Of a stretch of DNA of 58,339 nucleotides, positions 22,001-34,000 are shown piece after piece; positions within the stretch are counted from its first letter, which is position 1, and every line of letters begins with the position of its first letter. The notes below the pieces were generated by a model, which worked only from the letters and a program-made list of their open reading frames with translations, was not told where the DNA came from and ran no database searches. Position numbers and translations under genes: made by a program. The stretch is from Branchiostoma floridae (lineage: Eukaryota > Chordata > Leptocardii > Amphioxiformes > Branchiostomatidae): assembly GCF_000003815.2 (NCBI RefSeq), contig NC_049980.1, positions 34,823,132 to 34,881,470 of the forward strand, in the 5' to 3' direction.

Positions 22001-25000
22001 GGCTAATTGCCTTCAGGCGAAAATGTACATAGATCGAAGAAATGAAAAAACATTAACTCATACAGTCTCCGTAGGGACGTTTTCATCCACCAATCAGCAC
22101 AGTTCTGTCTCGCCGACGTCCAACAGAAGAATTTTTCTAGCACTGCGCCGCGTTACTCTACCCAAGATACTATCGATGGTTCGCATCCTTCCAGACGAAA
22201 AAAAAATGAGAAGCCTTTAATATCTGTTCGGACATGCACCTTTGACCAGCACGGTGAGCGGCGGAGCGGCCACGGCTGTGGAGGCCACCAGGCGGTCCCT
22301 GTTGATGCACCGCTCACTGCCGCCCGGCAGGGGGAACCTGCGGAACAGTTCAACGTGAACACAAGTTAACACCAGAACATAAACTTCCTAGCACTTATGA
22401 CCAATTGCTGACGTCACGTATCCGCAAGATCACATGTTCATGACATTACGTGTCCGTAACTCTCACTCTCGTTTATGTTCTGAAGCAAAAACTTGATCCG
22501 TGCATACCTTTGAAATGGCCTTTTGAAATGATAGTCTCTTTTTGAAACTGTCATTGCGTTTTTCAACGGTCGTTGTACTAGGGACCTCCGTCACTTTGAG
22601 TATTAGCAAGCTCTGTTCTTAGAATTGAGGCTGTTTGACTTGGTGTGGAAGCCAATATTTTTCAATTTATCACAAAGCAATCGTAAATGTGTCGGTTCCA
22701 TCGGAGGAGACACACCCACTGACCTGGAGCAGTCAAGTTGTTCTGGCCAGGGGAAGCCGAACTTGTTCATGAGCCTGGCGCAGTCGGAGCGGCTCGTCTC
22801 GCACAGCGGGCGGCAGGGCGGGATGACGGCCCGGGAACTGCTCTCCGCGTCGTACGGCGGCGCGTAAAGGTTACACAGGAAGTACCTGGCGTAATACAGG
22901 TAACATAACGTACAGGTTACACAGGAAATACCTGCACAGGTAACATATCGTACAGGTTACAAAGAAAGTACCTGCACAGGTAACATAACGTACAGGTTAC
23001 ACAGGAAATACCTGGCGTAACTCGGGTAACATAACGTACAGGTTACACAGGATCGCACGTTGTGGAGAGACATGAACTTGTGTAGGGTTAGGGTTAGGAT
23101 CAGGGTTAAGGTTAGGGTTGGGTTAGGATTGGCGCTAAGTTAAGGTTTGTGTAGTTTCTTACTTGAGTTCAGGTGAACATCGCACGTTGAGTAGAGGCAT
23201 GAACTTGTGCAGGTGCAGCCTGGCCTCCTCCTGTGACCTATGACCCAGGATGTTGGGGTAGGTAGTCAGGTTGTACTGCATGTCTCTACAGGCAGGGATG
23301 TAGATAGGCTCCCGTGTGCGGGTTCGCTGCTCTGCGGAGGAAAAGGAGTTCCTTACTTCAGCGCAAATAAAGGTGGCTTACTGGATATGCGAAACAAGCA
23401 TTCCGTTCGTCTCCAACGTAACGGCAAGCGCGTTATAGCCGAAGTGTTGGTGGCATTGCAAACTTACGTCCTAGTCTTGCGCAGCTTGTACATATTGTAA
23501 AACACCGATGCGTTACGTCTAAAGGCGGTCTACCGATTATGAGAAACAAACAAAGCTACCCTTTATCTCCAGGGTGAAAGTGAGCTCGTTGGAGCCGAAA
23601 GAGTTGGTGGCCCTGCAAACATGGTCCCCTCACAACCTACCATGCATTACGCAGCGTGTACATACTGTACAAACCGATGCCATATTCTAAAGACGGTATA
23701 CGGGTCGTGGTAACGCGCAAGAAACAAACCCTTCATCTCCAGCGTGACAGTGAGCTCGTTGGAGCCGAAGGAGTTGGTAGCCTTGCAGACGTAGTCCCCG
23801 GCCTGGTGCAGGCGGATGCTGTAGACGGTCAGCACGCTGGTGGTCACTCCGTCCAGCTCCTGCCGCATGATCTTCACTCGGTCCGACCGCTCCTTCTCGG
23901 ATAGCACCTAGCAACGGGAGAAAAACATCGTCAGCGCCTAGCAACGAAGAGAACAAAAACGTCAGACAGAACATTTGTACCTACCAACCACCACTCGGTC
24001 CGACCGCTCCTTCTCAGATAGCACCTAGCAACGGAGAGGGCAACAAGAACGCAATTTCTATTAACCAATTAGAATTAGAATAACTCCAGGAAGAAGTCCG
24101 GGCATTCAATTTTGGTGCATCTTTCACCCAAAACAAACAGTGAACATGTGGGCTACCACGCTGCTGAAATTCTGTCCTCGTAAAAGTTTCTATCACCTCC
24201 CCGATTGGTAGATTGAATGAGACGTTTAAAAAAGCAGATATCAGTGGATGTGTATTGTAAACAGACCTTTTCTCCGCCGTGCTCATCTCTCCAGACCCAG
24301 ATGACGTAAGGAGACGGGTCCGCTAGCACCTCGCACACCATGATGGCGGTGTCTCCCTCCCTCACTACCAGGGTGGAGGACCCGCCTAGCCGCACCACCG
24401 GCCGGCCTGGGGAGGCAGACACATGGTTAGACTCTGCCCTGACCCTAACCTCTAACCCCTAACCCTAACCTCAACCCTAGGCCCAACCCTAACCCTAACC
24501 CTCAGACCATGATGGCGGTGTCTCCCTCCCTCACTACCAGGGTGGATGACCCGCCTAGCCGCACCACCGGCCGGCCTGAGGAGGCAGACACATGGTTAGA
24601 CTCTGCCCTGACCCTAACCTCTAACCCCTAACCCTAACCTCAACCCTAGGCCCAACCCTAACCCTAACCCTCAGACCATGATGGCGGTGTCTCCCTCCCT
24701 CACTACCAGGGTGGATGACCCGCCTAGCCGCACCACCGGCCGGCCTGAGGAGGCAGACACACGGTAAGTCCCTAGCCCTCACACTAACACATACAGTCAG
24801 ACTCTTGGAGCCCTCCACTGAGTTCCTATCACACTGCAAAGTAACTAGAGCGGACTGAAAAGTATGTTGATTAGTCAACTAGAAAGACGAGATGACCATT
24901 GAAGTTACCTTGTACGTTGATGAAGATCTCCCTGGTGACGTCAGCGAAGCCGTAACTTGACGCCACGCACTCGTACGTCCCCTCCTCCACATAGTCCAGC

Positions 25001-28000
25001 TCCTTAGAATCACAGAAGCAACAAATTATGCGATTAAGGTGGTGATTTTTGTCTTTCTCTGCTACCAAGAAAGAAGGCAAGCACATCTCCTCTAGATATA
25101 GCCAACAGCAGCTTTTCGAACCAGTTACAAGAATGTCCATCCCTGTCACATGTATGTTTCCTCTGTCCTTCATTGGTTCGTTTGTTGGTTCATACCCTTG
25201 CAGTGCCACATAAGTGCCACATAAGTTTGCTGTTGTTTGCTGTTTCAGTAGCTGCTTGGGTACACTGTAAATGCATCTAAGTACGCGGTGATTTAATTTC
25301 GTGGTAGCGGGAAAAAAGGACTTTTCGCGGTGGTTTTATTTTCACGGTAACACCATAGACTGCAGTCTAATACCATAAATTGATAATAGAAAAATTTTCG
25401 CGGTGGTTTTAAGTTCGCGATGAGGGTTGCTACCCCTTCCCCTCCGCCATTTTACGTCCCGTCCCCAACGGAGATGCCCTACCCAGGATTAGAACCCGAG
25501 TCTCCCAGTTACCAGCTATCAAATTGTAACCAGAAGCTCCGCCATGAGGCTGCTACCAGTTCAGCTACAGGGACATCCCTGGCAAATGACCTTCACTGAC
25601 CTTGAAGGTCAGCAGGTACAGGGTTGTGTTTACTGACCTTGAAGGTGAGCGGGTTGTCCAGATACAGGGTTGTGTTCTGCCGTCTCCAGCGCACGCGTGG
25701 CTCCGGGTTCCCGTCAGCCTCACAGAACAGGGAGAAATCCTTCCCCGCGCCGACTATCAGCTTTTTCGGGAAGGTGGGTGCGATCTTGGGGGGACCTGTG
25801 CAAGAAATAGCAAGAAATATTCAGTTTGATTTTAGTCTTAGAAACAGTCAAACCTGTCTCTCCGGGAAGGTGGACTCGATCTTGGGGCGACTTGCGCACG
25901 AAATATTCAGTCTGATTTTTCTCTTAGAAAGAGTCGATTCTGTCCATGGCAACCGATTTTTCCAAATTCGTTCTGCATTCGACGTAGACAGGTTTGACTA
26001 GACCAGCTTTTGCTTCGTGTATACGTAGAGGTTTTGTCTGCTTCCATACTAGTACCTAGTTGTTCAGGCACTATTGCTGGAAGGATGCCTACATTGCTGG
26101 CAAGTTTAGGTGGCGCTTTACTTTACTGTGCTATACATATGGCAGTGCCTGTCGTGTCCAAAGCCGTATTGTACTGTGTCTGTAGCGTGGATAGTGCGGT
26201 GTTGTACTGACGTGCGGGTTCGTTGTTGATGATGTTTTACTATATTGTGCTTTACAAATGTCAGTGTCTGTAGTGAACAGAGCCGTCCTATATATACTGA
26301 CGTGCGGGTTCGTTGTTGATGACTGGCAGCAGCGTGACCTCGGCAGGCACCATGGTGTCCTTACTGATGCAGCCCCCGCGGGTGTTCTCCTCAGGAAACC
26401 GGCTGGGAGGGAGACACGACACGTCATGTACGTATTGTTTGCATATTTCATATTTATCTCATTCTAACAGGGTAAAAATCACACTCAGGCCACGGCCTGC
26501 TTTTCAGTTGTCCCTTGACACATACAACAGCATAACTAGGACATATCCACATATCATATATTATATACACATATCCATATGTAATTCTAAGTTTATGATA
26601 GGAATGACTTTTTTTTCTTTTCTAGACATGAAAATGTGACCAAGCTATAGCTAAGACCAAAACGACTGGACACGACTGGACGCATCACATCCTAGAATTG
26701 ACGTACTTTTAGTCTGATAATCTGATAGCTCACTAGTTACTATGACCATCATTGTACACTTCACGTTTTCTATATCACGTTTTCATCACGTTACAAATCT
26801 GTGTTACCTGCACTCGAGCTGCTGTGGCCATTGGAAGCCGAACTTGTTCATGAGGTTCTCACAGCTGCGGCGGCTGCTCTGGCAGAACTCGCGGCACGGC
26901 GGCAGGGCGGCGCCTTCAGCGGTCTGGGGGGAAACGGACTTTCCTTAGGAACACACTTCAAAACACATTCACCTGTACAAGATAAGTTGATACAGCAACT
27001 AGATAGAGAGGCCAGTATTGCAGTAAATGAGCTTTCTTTGGGAACTCTTGGTGAGGTCATGAAGCCAATACCTTCAAATCACATTTACTTTTACAAGATA
27101 CCTGTCTGATGTGGCTACTCGAGTCCAGGGCAGCTGACTGACCAGTACGAACCAGGACAGCTAACTGACCAGCCCGACAGCGTAACCACTGACCAGCCCG
27201 ACAGAGTGACCACTGACCAGCCCGACAGCGTGACCACTGACCAGCCCAACAGCGTGACCACTGACCAGCCCGACAGCGTGACCACTGACCAGCCCGACAG
27301 TGTGACCACTGTCACTGACCAGCCCGACAGCGTGACCACTGACCAGCCCGACAGTGTGACCACTGACCAGCCCGACAGTGTGACCACTGACCAGCCCGAC
27401 AGCGTGACCACTGACCAGTCCGTAACACCTACCTTCTTGTCACAGGGTGGCGCGTACAGCGTGCAGATGAAGCTGAGGATGTCGGGAGAGCACGGCATCT
27501 TGGCCAGCGGGTGGAACCGCTGGATGTCCTGCGCGGCTTCGCCCTGCACGGCGTGCCCCAGGAAGTTCGGGTAGCTGGTCAGGCTGTACGGCAGGTCCAC
27601 GCACATCGGGATCTCCACCTCCTCACACTCGGTACGGTTAGAGTCTGGGGAGGGATAAAATAACTGGTCAGGCTGTACGGCAGGTCCTCACACATCTCCA
27701 CTTCCTCACACTCGGTACGGTTAGAGTCTGGGGATAAAATAACTGGTCAGGCTGTAAGGCAGGTCCTCACACATCTCCACCTCCTCACACTCAGTACGGT
27801 TAGAGTCTGGGGAGGGGTAAAATAACTGGTCAGGCTGTAAGGCAGGTCCTCACACATCTCCACTTCCTCACACTCAGTACGGTTAGAGTCTGGGGAGGGA
27901 TAAAATAACTGGTCAGGCTGTAAGGCAGGTCCTCACACATCTCCACTTCCTCACACATCTCCACTTCCTCACACTCGGTACGGTTAGAGTCTGGGGAGAG

Positions 28001-31000
28001 ATAAAATAACTGGTCAGGCTGTAAGGCAGGTCCTCACACATCTCCACTTCCTCACACATCTCCACTTCCTCACACTCGGTACGGTTAGAGTCTGGGGAGG
28101 GATAAAATAACTGGTCAGGCTGTAAGACAGGTCCTCACACATCTCCACTTCCTCACACTCGGTACGGTTAGAGTCTGGGGAGGGGTAAAATAACTGGTCA
28201 GGCTGTAAGACAGGTCCTCACACATCTCCACTTCCTCACACTCAGTACGGTTAGATTCTGGGGAATAGGGGAGCAAAGGAAAGTCATCTACATCTCTTTG
28301 TCTTCCTTTCTACTACTACTAGACGTTTTTGCCCACTTTAAGGTAGGTCTTCCCTGTGACGCTTCCCGAGATGCTCAGCTCCTTGCACACGTACCAGCCC
28401 TGGTCGGCAATACTATAACTACTACTACTACTACCGCTACTACTACTACTACAGCCACCAGACGTTTTTGCCACTCACCGTCCACCCTGAGGTAAGTTTT
28501 CCCGGTGACGCTTCCCGAGATGCTCAGCGCCTTGCACACGTACCAGCCCTGGTCCTCCTTGTTGACGCGTCTGATGACGAGCTCCCCGCTGTTCGTCACG
28601 CGCAGGCGCCCTGCCGTCTTTCCAGGGAAGTGCAGATTCTAGGGAGCGGGAAGAGAACATATCAGGTCTAAATCAGCGAAAACAATAAGCTATTCCACAG
28701 TACAAACTGCGCCTGCTACATTAACAAAATACGCCCTGCGGTCTTACCGGGGAAGTGCAGAATCTGCGGCATTAGGACAAAAGGTATCCCCTTTTAACAG
28801 ACGTAAACAGTAAGGTGCTTCACGTTTTTATGTCAAATGTGCAGTTTAATGCATTGTGGGTAATACATATATATAAGAAATACCAAGGAGCTTGCAATTT
28901 TGACAGGTTGCTAAAACTGCATCACATCGTGAACTACCACGTAATTAATTATAAACCCCTCCAAGACTTAGAGGGTCCATGCACGTGACAGCAACCAGGC
29001 GCACCGTACATTTTCTCGGCCACATTTCCATTTCCTCTTTAAAAAAGACTTACTTAACAGTTGCTTATAGGTATGATGCATATAGATAACACTAGATTTG
29101 CTCGACCGTATATGACAGACATGTTAAGTTAAACCAGTTACAGGACTTGACGGGCCCCAGTTGTGAGGAACTGAAGAAGTGACCGCCACAACAATGCACG
29201 GTCCATCTCGTAAGTAAAATACACAGATTCCGGTGGAGGCTTTAGATTGTATCTGGGGCGTGACCGGGTTCTCCGTGGCCTTGAGCTACATGCGGCACGT
29301 TTGAATATTTACAGTTTGACCCAGATTTCATTTATCCCAGAGGTGCCAGGTTTTCACGAGTCACGGATCTCCCCACTGGGCCGAACACTTGTAAACGCTT
29401 GGTAGGTTGAAGTTATAAATAGTAATTTTTCAGAAACTGTTCATGGTGGGTTCATTTGTTTGATGATACAGGGAAGGTCTAGTTGTAGACAATATGACCC
29501 AGATTTCATTTATCGCAGAGGTGCCAGGTTTTCACGAGTCACGGATCTCCCCACTGGGCCGAACGTCAGGCGAAACCGTGTGTAAACTTGTGGCGGGCGG
29601 AAGATATAGGAATTTCTTAGAAACAGTTCCCGATGGCTGCATTTCTTGTATGTTACAGGGAATTTGCTAGAAAGACCACACCAGTACATAGAAATTGAAT
29701 TTGATCGGTCTGGCAACAAGTTATTCTGCTCTCAAACCTTAAATGCAACGCTATCATTATGAACCAATTAAATTGTTTAAATTGTAACAGAAAAAAATTA
29801 GAATTAACGGATTTTTCAACTGAGAGAACCAGTCCTTCGGTTATTTGACCCAATCACCTAGCTAGGGCAGGTGACTACAGGTGACTTTTACTTCAGTTTC
29901 GGAAACTTTATACAGTGTCAAGAGCCGTTATGCATGTGGTACCTGGCTGTGCTATTATGACACAAAGGTATAACAAGTGTGACAGGTGTGTAACAGGTGT
30001 GTAACAGGTGCGGTACCTGGCTGCCCTCCTTGTACCAGAAGATGGCAGGAGGCGGGTTGCCGGTTGCCTGGCATTTAAACGTCGCTGTTTCCTTCCAGGC
30101 GATGGTGACGTTTTCTGGGTACACCAGGACGGCAGGGCGGACTCGGGCTGTGAGATGACGGGAAACATTAACGTTTTCATGAGAAATACTAAGTAATTAG
30201 CTTATTAACGTGTTCCATACGTTTTGTCGGTACATGCACCAGGACGTACTGCCGGCCGGACTCGCGCAGTAGGGCAGGAAAATACTAGTATGCGCTCANN
30301 NNNNNNNNNNNNNNNNNNNNNNNNNNNNNNNNNNNNNNNNNNNNNNNNNNNNNNNNNNNNNNNNNNNNNNNNNNNNNNNNNNNNNNNNNNNNNNNNNNCT
30401 GGGTCAAACTGTAAATATTCAAACGTGCCGCATGTAGCTCAAGGCCACGGAGAACCCGGTCACGCCCCAGATACAATCTAAAGCCTCCACCGGAATCTGT
30501 GTATTTTACTTACGAGATGGACCGTGCATTGTTGTGGCGGTCACTTCTTCAGTTCCTCACAACTGGGGCCCGTCAAGTCCTGTAACTGGTTTAACTTAAC
30601 ATGTCTGTCATATACGGTCGAGCAAATCTAGTGTTATCTATATGCATCATACGTATAAGCAACTGTTAAGTAAGTCTTTTTTAGAGAGGAAATGGAAATG
30701 TGGCCGAGAAAATGTACGGTGCGCCTGGTTGCTGTCACGTGCATGGACCCTCTAAGTCTTGGAGGGGTTTATAATTAATTACGTGGTAGTTCACGATGTG
30801 ATGCAGTTTTAGCAACCTGTCAAAATTGCAAGCTCCTTGGTATTTCTTATATATATGTATTACCCCGCAATGCATTAAACTGCACATTTGACATAAAAAC
30901 GTGAAGCACCTTACTGTTTACGTCTGTTAAAAGGGGATACCTTTTGTCCTAATGCCGCAGATTCTGCCGTTTATATAGATACAGATACAGAAGCTGGTGT

Positions 31001-34000
31001 GTTACGCCGAATGCCGGTTATACCGGCTATATAGATACAGATACAGAAGCTGGCGTGTTACGCCGAAGGGCGGTTATACCGGCTATATAGATACAGATAC
31101 AGAAGCTGGCGTGTTACGCCGAAGGGCGGTTATACCGGCTATATAGACACAGATACAGAAGCTGGTGTGTTACGCCGAACGGCGGTTATACCGGCTATAT
31201 AGATACAGATACAGAAGCTGGTGTGTTACGCCGAACGGCGGTTATACCGGCTATATACATACAGATACAGAAGCTGGTGTGTTACGCCGAACGGCGGTTA
31301 TACCGGCTATATACATACAGATTTGAAGTCGCTGTAACCATACAGATGTAAGGGGCATGATCCTTCTACAGCTCGTAGCCTCAAAATCGCTTTAAATTTA
31401 TGTTGACACTTTTTATTTAGATTTTCTGTGAAACTACATGTATCATGCAGACTGAGCTGGCACCATGGTCTCTTCCCAGCTGTTGGGCATTAATCACGTC
31501 CTGTCTGGAGTCACCTGCCCGGTGTTGTCTTGTCCTGTATCTTAGGACACCTGACGTACCTGTGCGAAACCGCCAAGTACACACCGCCCGCGCGCGAACA
31601 TGACATTGGGGCTGTTACATAAGGGTGTGACGTCACGTGCCGTCTGACAGGATAACGGTGACCGAGCACGTACAAACACACACACCGGCCACCAAACACG
31701 TACACTTGCGCACACACCACCGACATTGGGACGTGCCGTATAACAGGATAACGGTGACCGGACACGTACACGCACGGTCCTGTATGCACACGCACTTGGT
31801 CGAGAACAGGATATTAAACCGTGACCAGGCACGTACAAACAACAGTTGCCGTTTGGCAGGATAGCGGTGGCCGGCACGTACAAACACGCACCTAGTCAAC
31901 AAGCATGTACATGGCGCTAAAACCGGCGTCAAGACTCATTTACCATTCGAAATAGTGGATGTCATTTGAAACGGCCGGTGCGATTTGGAAAGGCCAATAT
32001 GTCATGTCGATGACCGGTCGTTGTCATTCGAAACGATGGATGCCATTGGAAACGACTGGTGCCATATCGCTGACCGGTCGGATGCCATATCAGAGTGAAT
32101 CATATAATAAGGAGGGGGAAGAGGAAAACGTATAACTTGTAACGTAAACGCATAACGTGTAATGTAGTAGTAAAACGACAATTTCTTGAAACATAGTGAA
32201 GAATTCGTGGAGATAAATGTATTCTAGCTTAGGCCTTGGGAACTTTCTCAACCTGGCATGGAGGAGATTTCGCGCACACCGTCTGGGGGAACCTGACAAG
32301 TGACATTGGGGCTTTTCCGTTCTGGGCGACGACACGTGTGGTCTGACCTGGCAGCTGCAGCCGCACCGACGTTCCGTGCTGGCCGCGCACGTACGTTCAG
32401 GGCTGACACGGCGGGAAGCTTGTGCAGTGGAGGCCTCAACATGGGAATTTTATTCTGTAAAACCTACTTAATATTTCCGAAAATATTTTCATCAGGTTGG
32501 TAGAATATAGGATATATGAGAATTCTTGTACACAACCAAAATTAAACTTACTAGCTTACGTTTCGGTGTCTATCAGACACCTTCTTCAGAGATTCTGACT
32601 CGAGTTCTGCTTCTCGTCGCTATATGTAGCTGATGTAGGTGGCGCTTTTGCGACGAGAAGATCATCCCAAACGTGTCCAAGTTTGTATCCCCCTCGTCCC
32701 TACTTAGTATTCTTGAAAACCCTTCGTCTATTAAGTTAAATCTTTGGTCCCAGTCGGAGATTTTGTCTTTAAAAGAGACAGGTTGGATCTAAGCTTTTTC
32801 TCCGCCCCCATTTTGTCCTAATTTCANNNNNNNNNNNNNNNNNNNNNNNNNNNNNNNNNNNNNNNNNNNNNNNNNNNNNNNNNNNNNNNNNNNNNNNNNN
32901 NNNNNNNNNNNNNNNNNNNNNNNNNNCGCGCGAAGGGGGGAGGGGGGGTGACCTTCAGAGTGACATGTGGGGAGGGGGGCACTGCCACCTGGGCAGTACT
33001 GTAGCCTTCGCTGATTCGCGAGTTTTAACATGGGCTAAGATTCTCTCTGGCTAGGCCAACTCCCTTCCTAAGTGACACGCTGTACTCATAGACAATATGA
33101 ACCTGGTGGTGTTATCATACTGGTGCTTTTCGTTTTTCTCAACTTACATTAAAAAAAAAAACACACACGAAAGAAATCAACAAAACATTCGGACATACCA
33201 TAATTGAGGTCTCTATATCGCTACCATGTGTGTGTTTTCCGTAGCCAGTTCCTTGTTTTGTTCTTGACATTTGCTTTCGGAAATGAACTTGTAAAGTTTA
33301 CTTTCCATTCTGAGGGGCTAAAAGTTTATTTGAACATAGTCTATCACTTTCGCAAGTACTATGAGAACTCAGATAGATACCTTCTTTCTTCTGATCTGAA
33401 ATTTTATCCTTGTCCTGTTTTATAAAAATGCCGACCTTTGTGTTTGTGATATAACGGAAGCCTACCAACGTTTCAAGAACCCAGCTCTTCTGTTAGCAAT
33501 CGCGCCAGCTTTATCCAGTAACGTAATACACCCCATCACCCTGACAAAGGCACGACATGGTGGCACATGTTAACATGTGTTCGGGTCGCACCCTTCCATT
33601 TCATCACTTATATATAGCATCAGACATGTCACGTATAGCTACAGACAGCAAGAGAGGAGGCTATGGGTGCGGATTTAAGTACAGCAGACTCACTTAGTAG
33701 TCTAAAGGTGGGCTCTCACTGCACTTGTGGCACCAGTGCGGCACTGCGGGGCTCGTCGATGATTCAACGGATTTCAGAGATAAAGAACGAATTTTCTTCC
33801 GTTTTGTGTATTTTGTTGTCTTTTAAGTCATACTTGTACTATCACGCAATATATAGATTATTGAAGAATTATATGATTAACAAAACAGTGCCGCAATGAA
33901 CGAACCCCGCAGTGCCCCGAGTGCAGTTAGAGTCCACCTTAAAGGCAACCTAAGCAATATTACATTGTTAAAAGTGGAAATATCCTGAACAAGGCAGTCT

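Noticed and set aside
26742-27109. 102-codon plus-strand frame
   Set aside because: Antisense of the Fz1 second exon plus intron.
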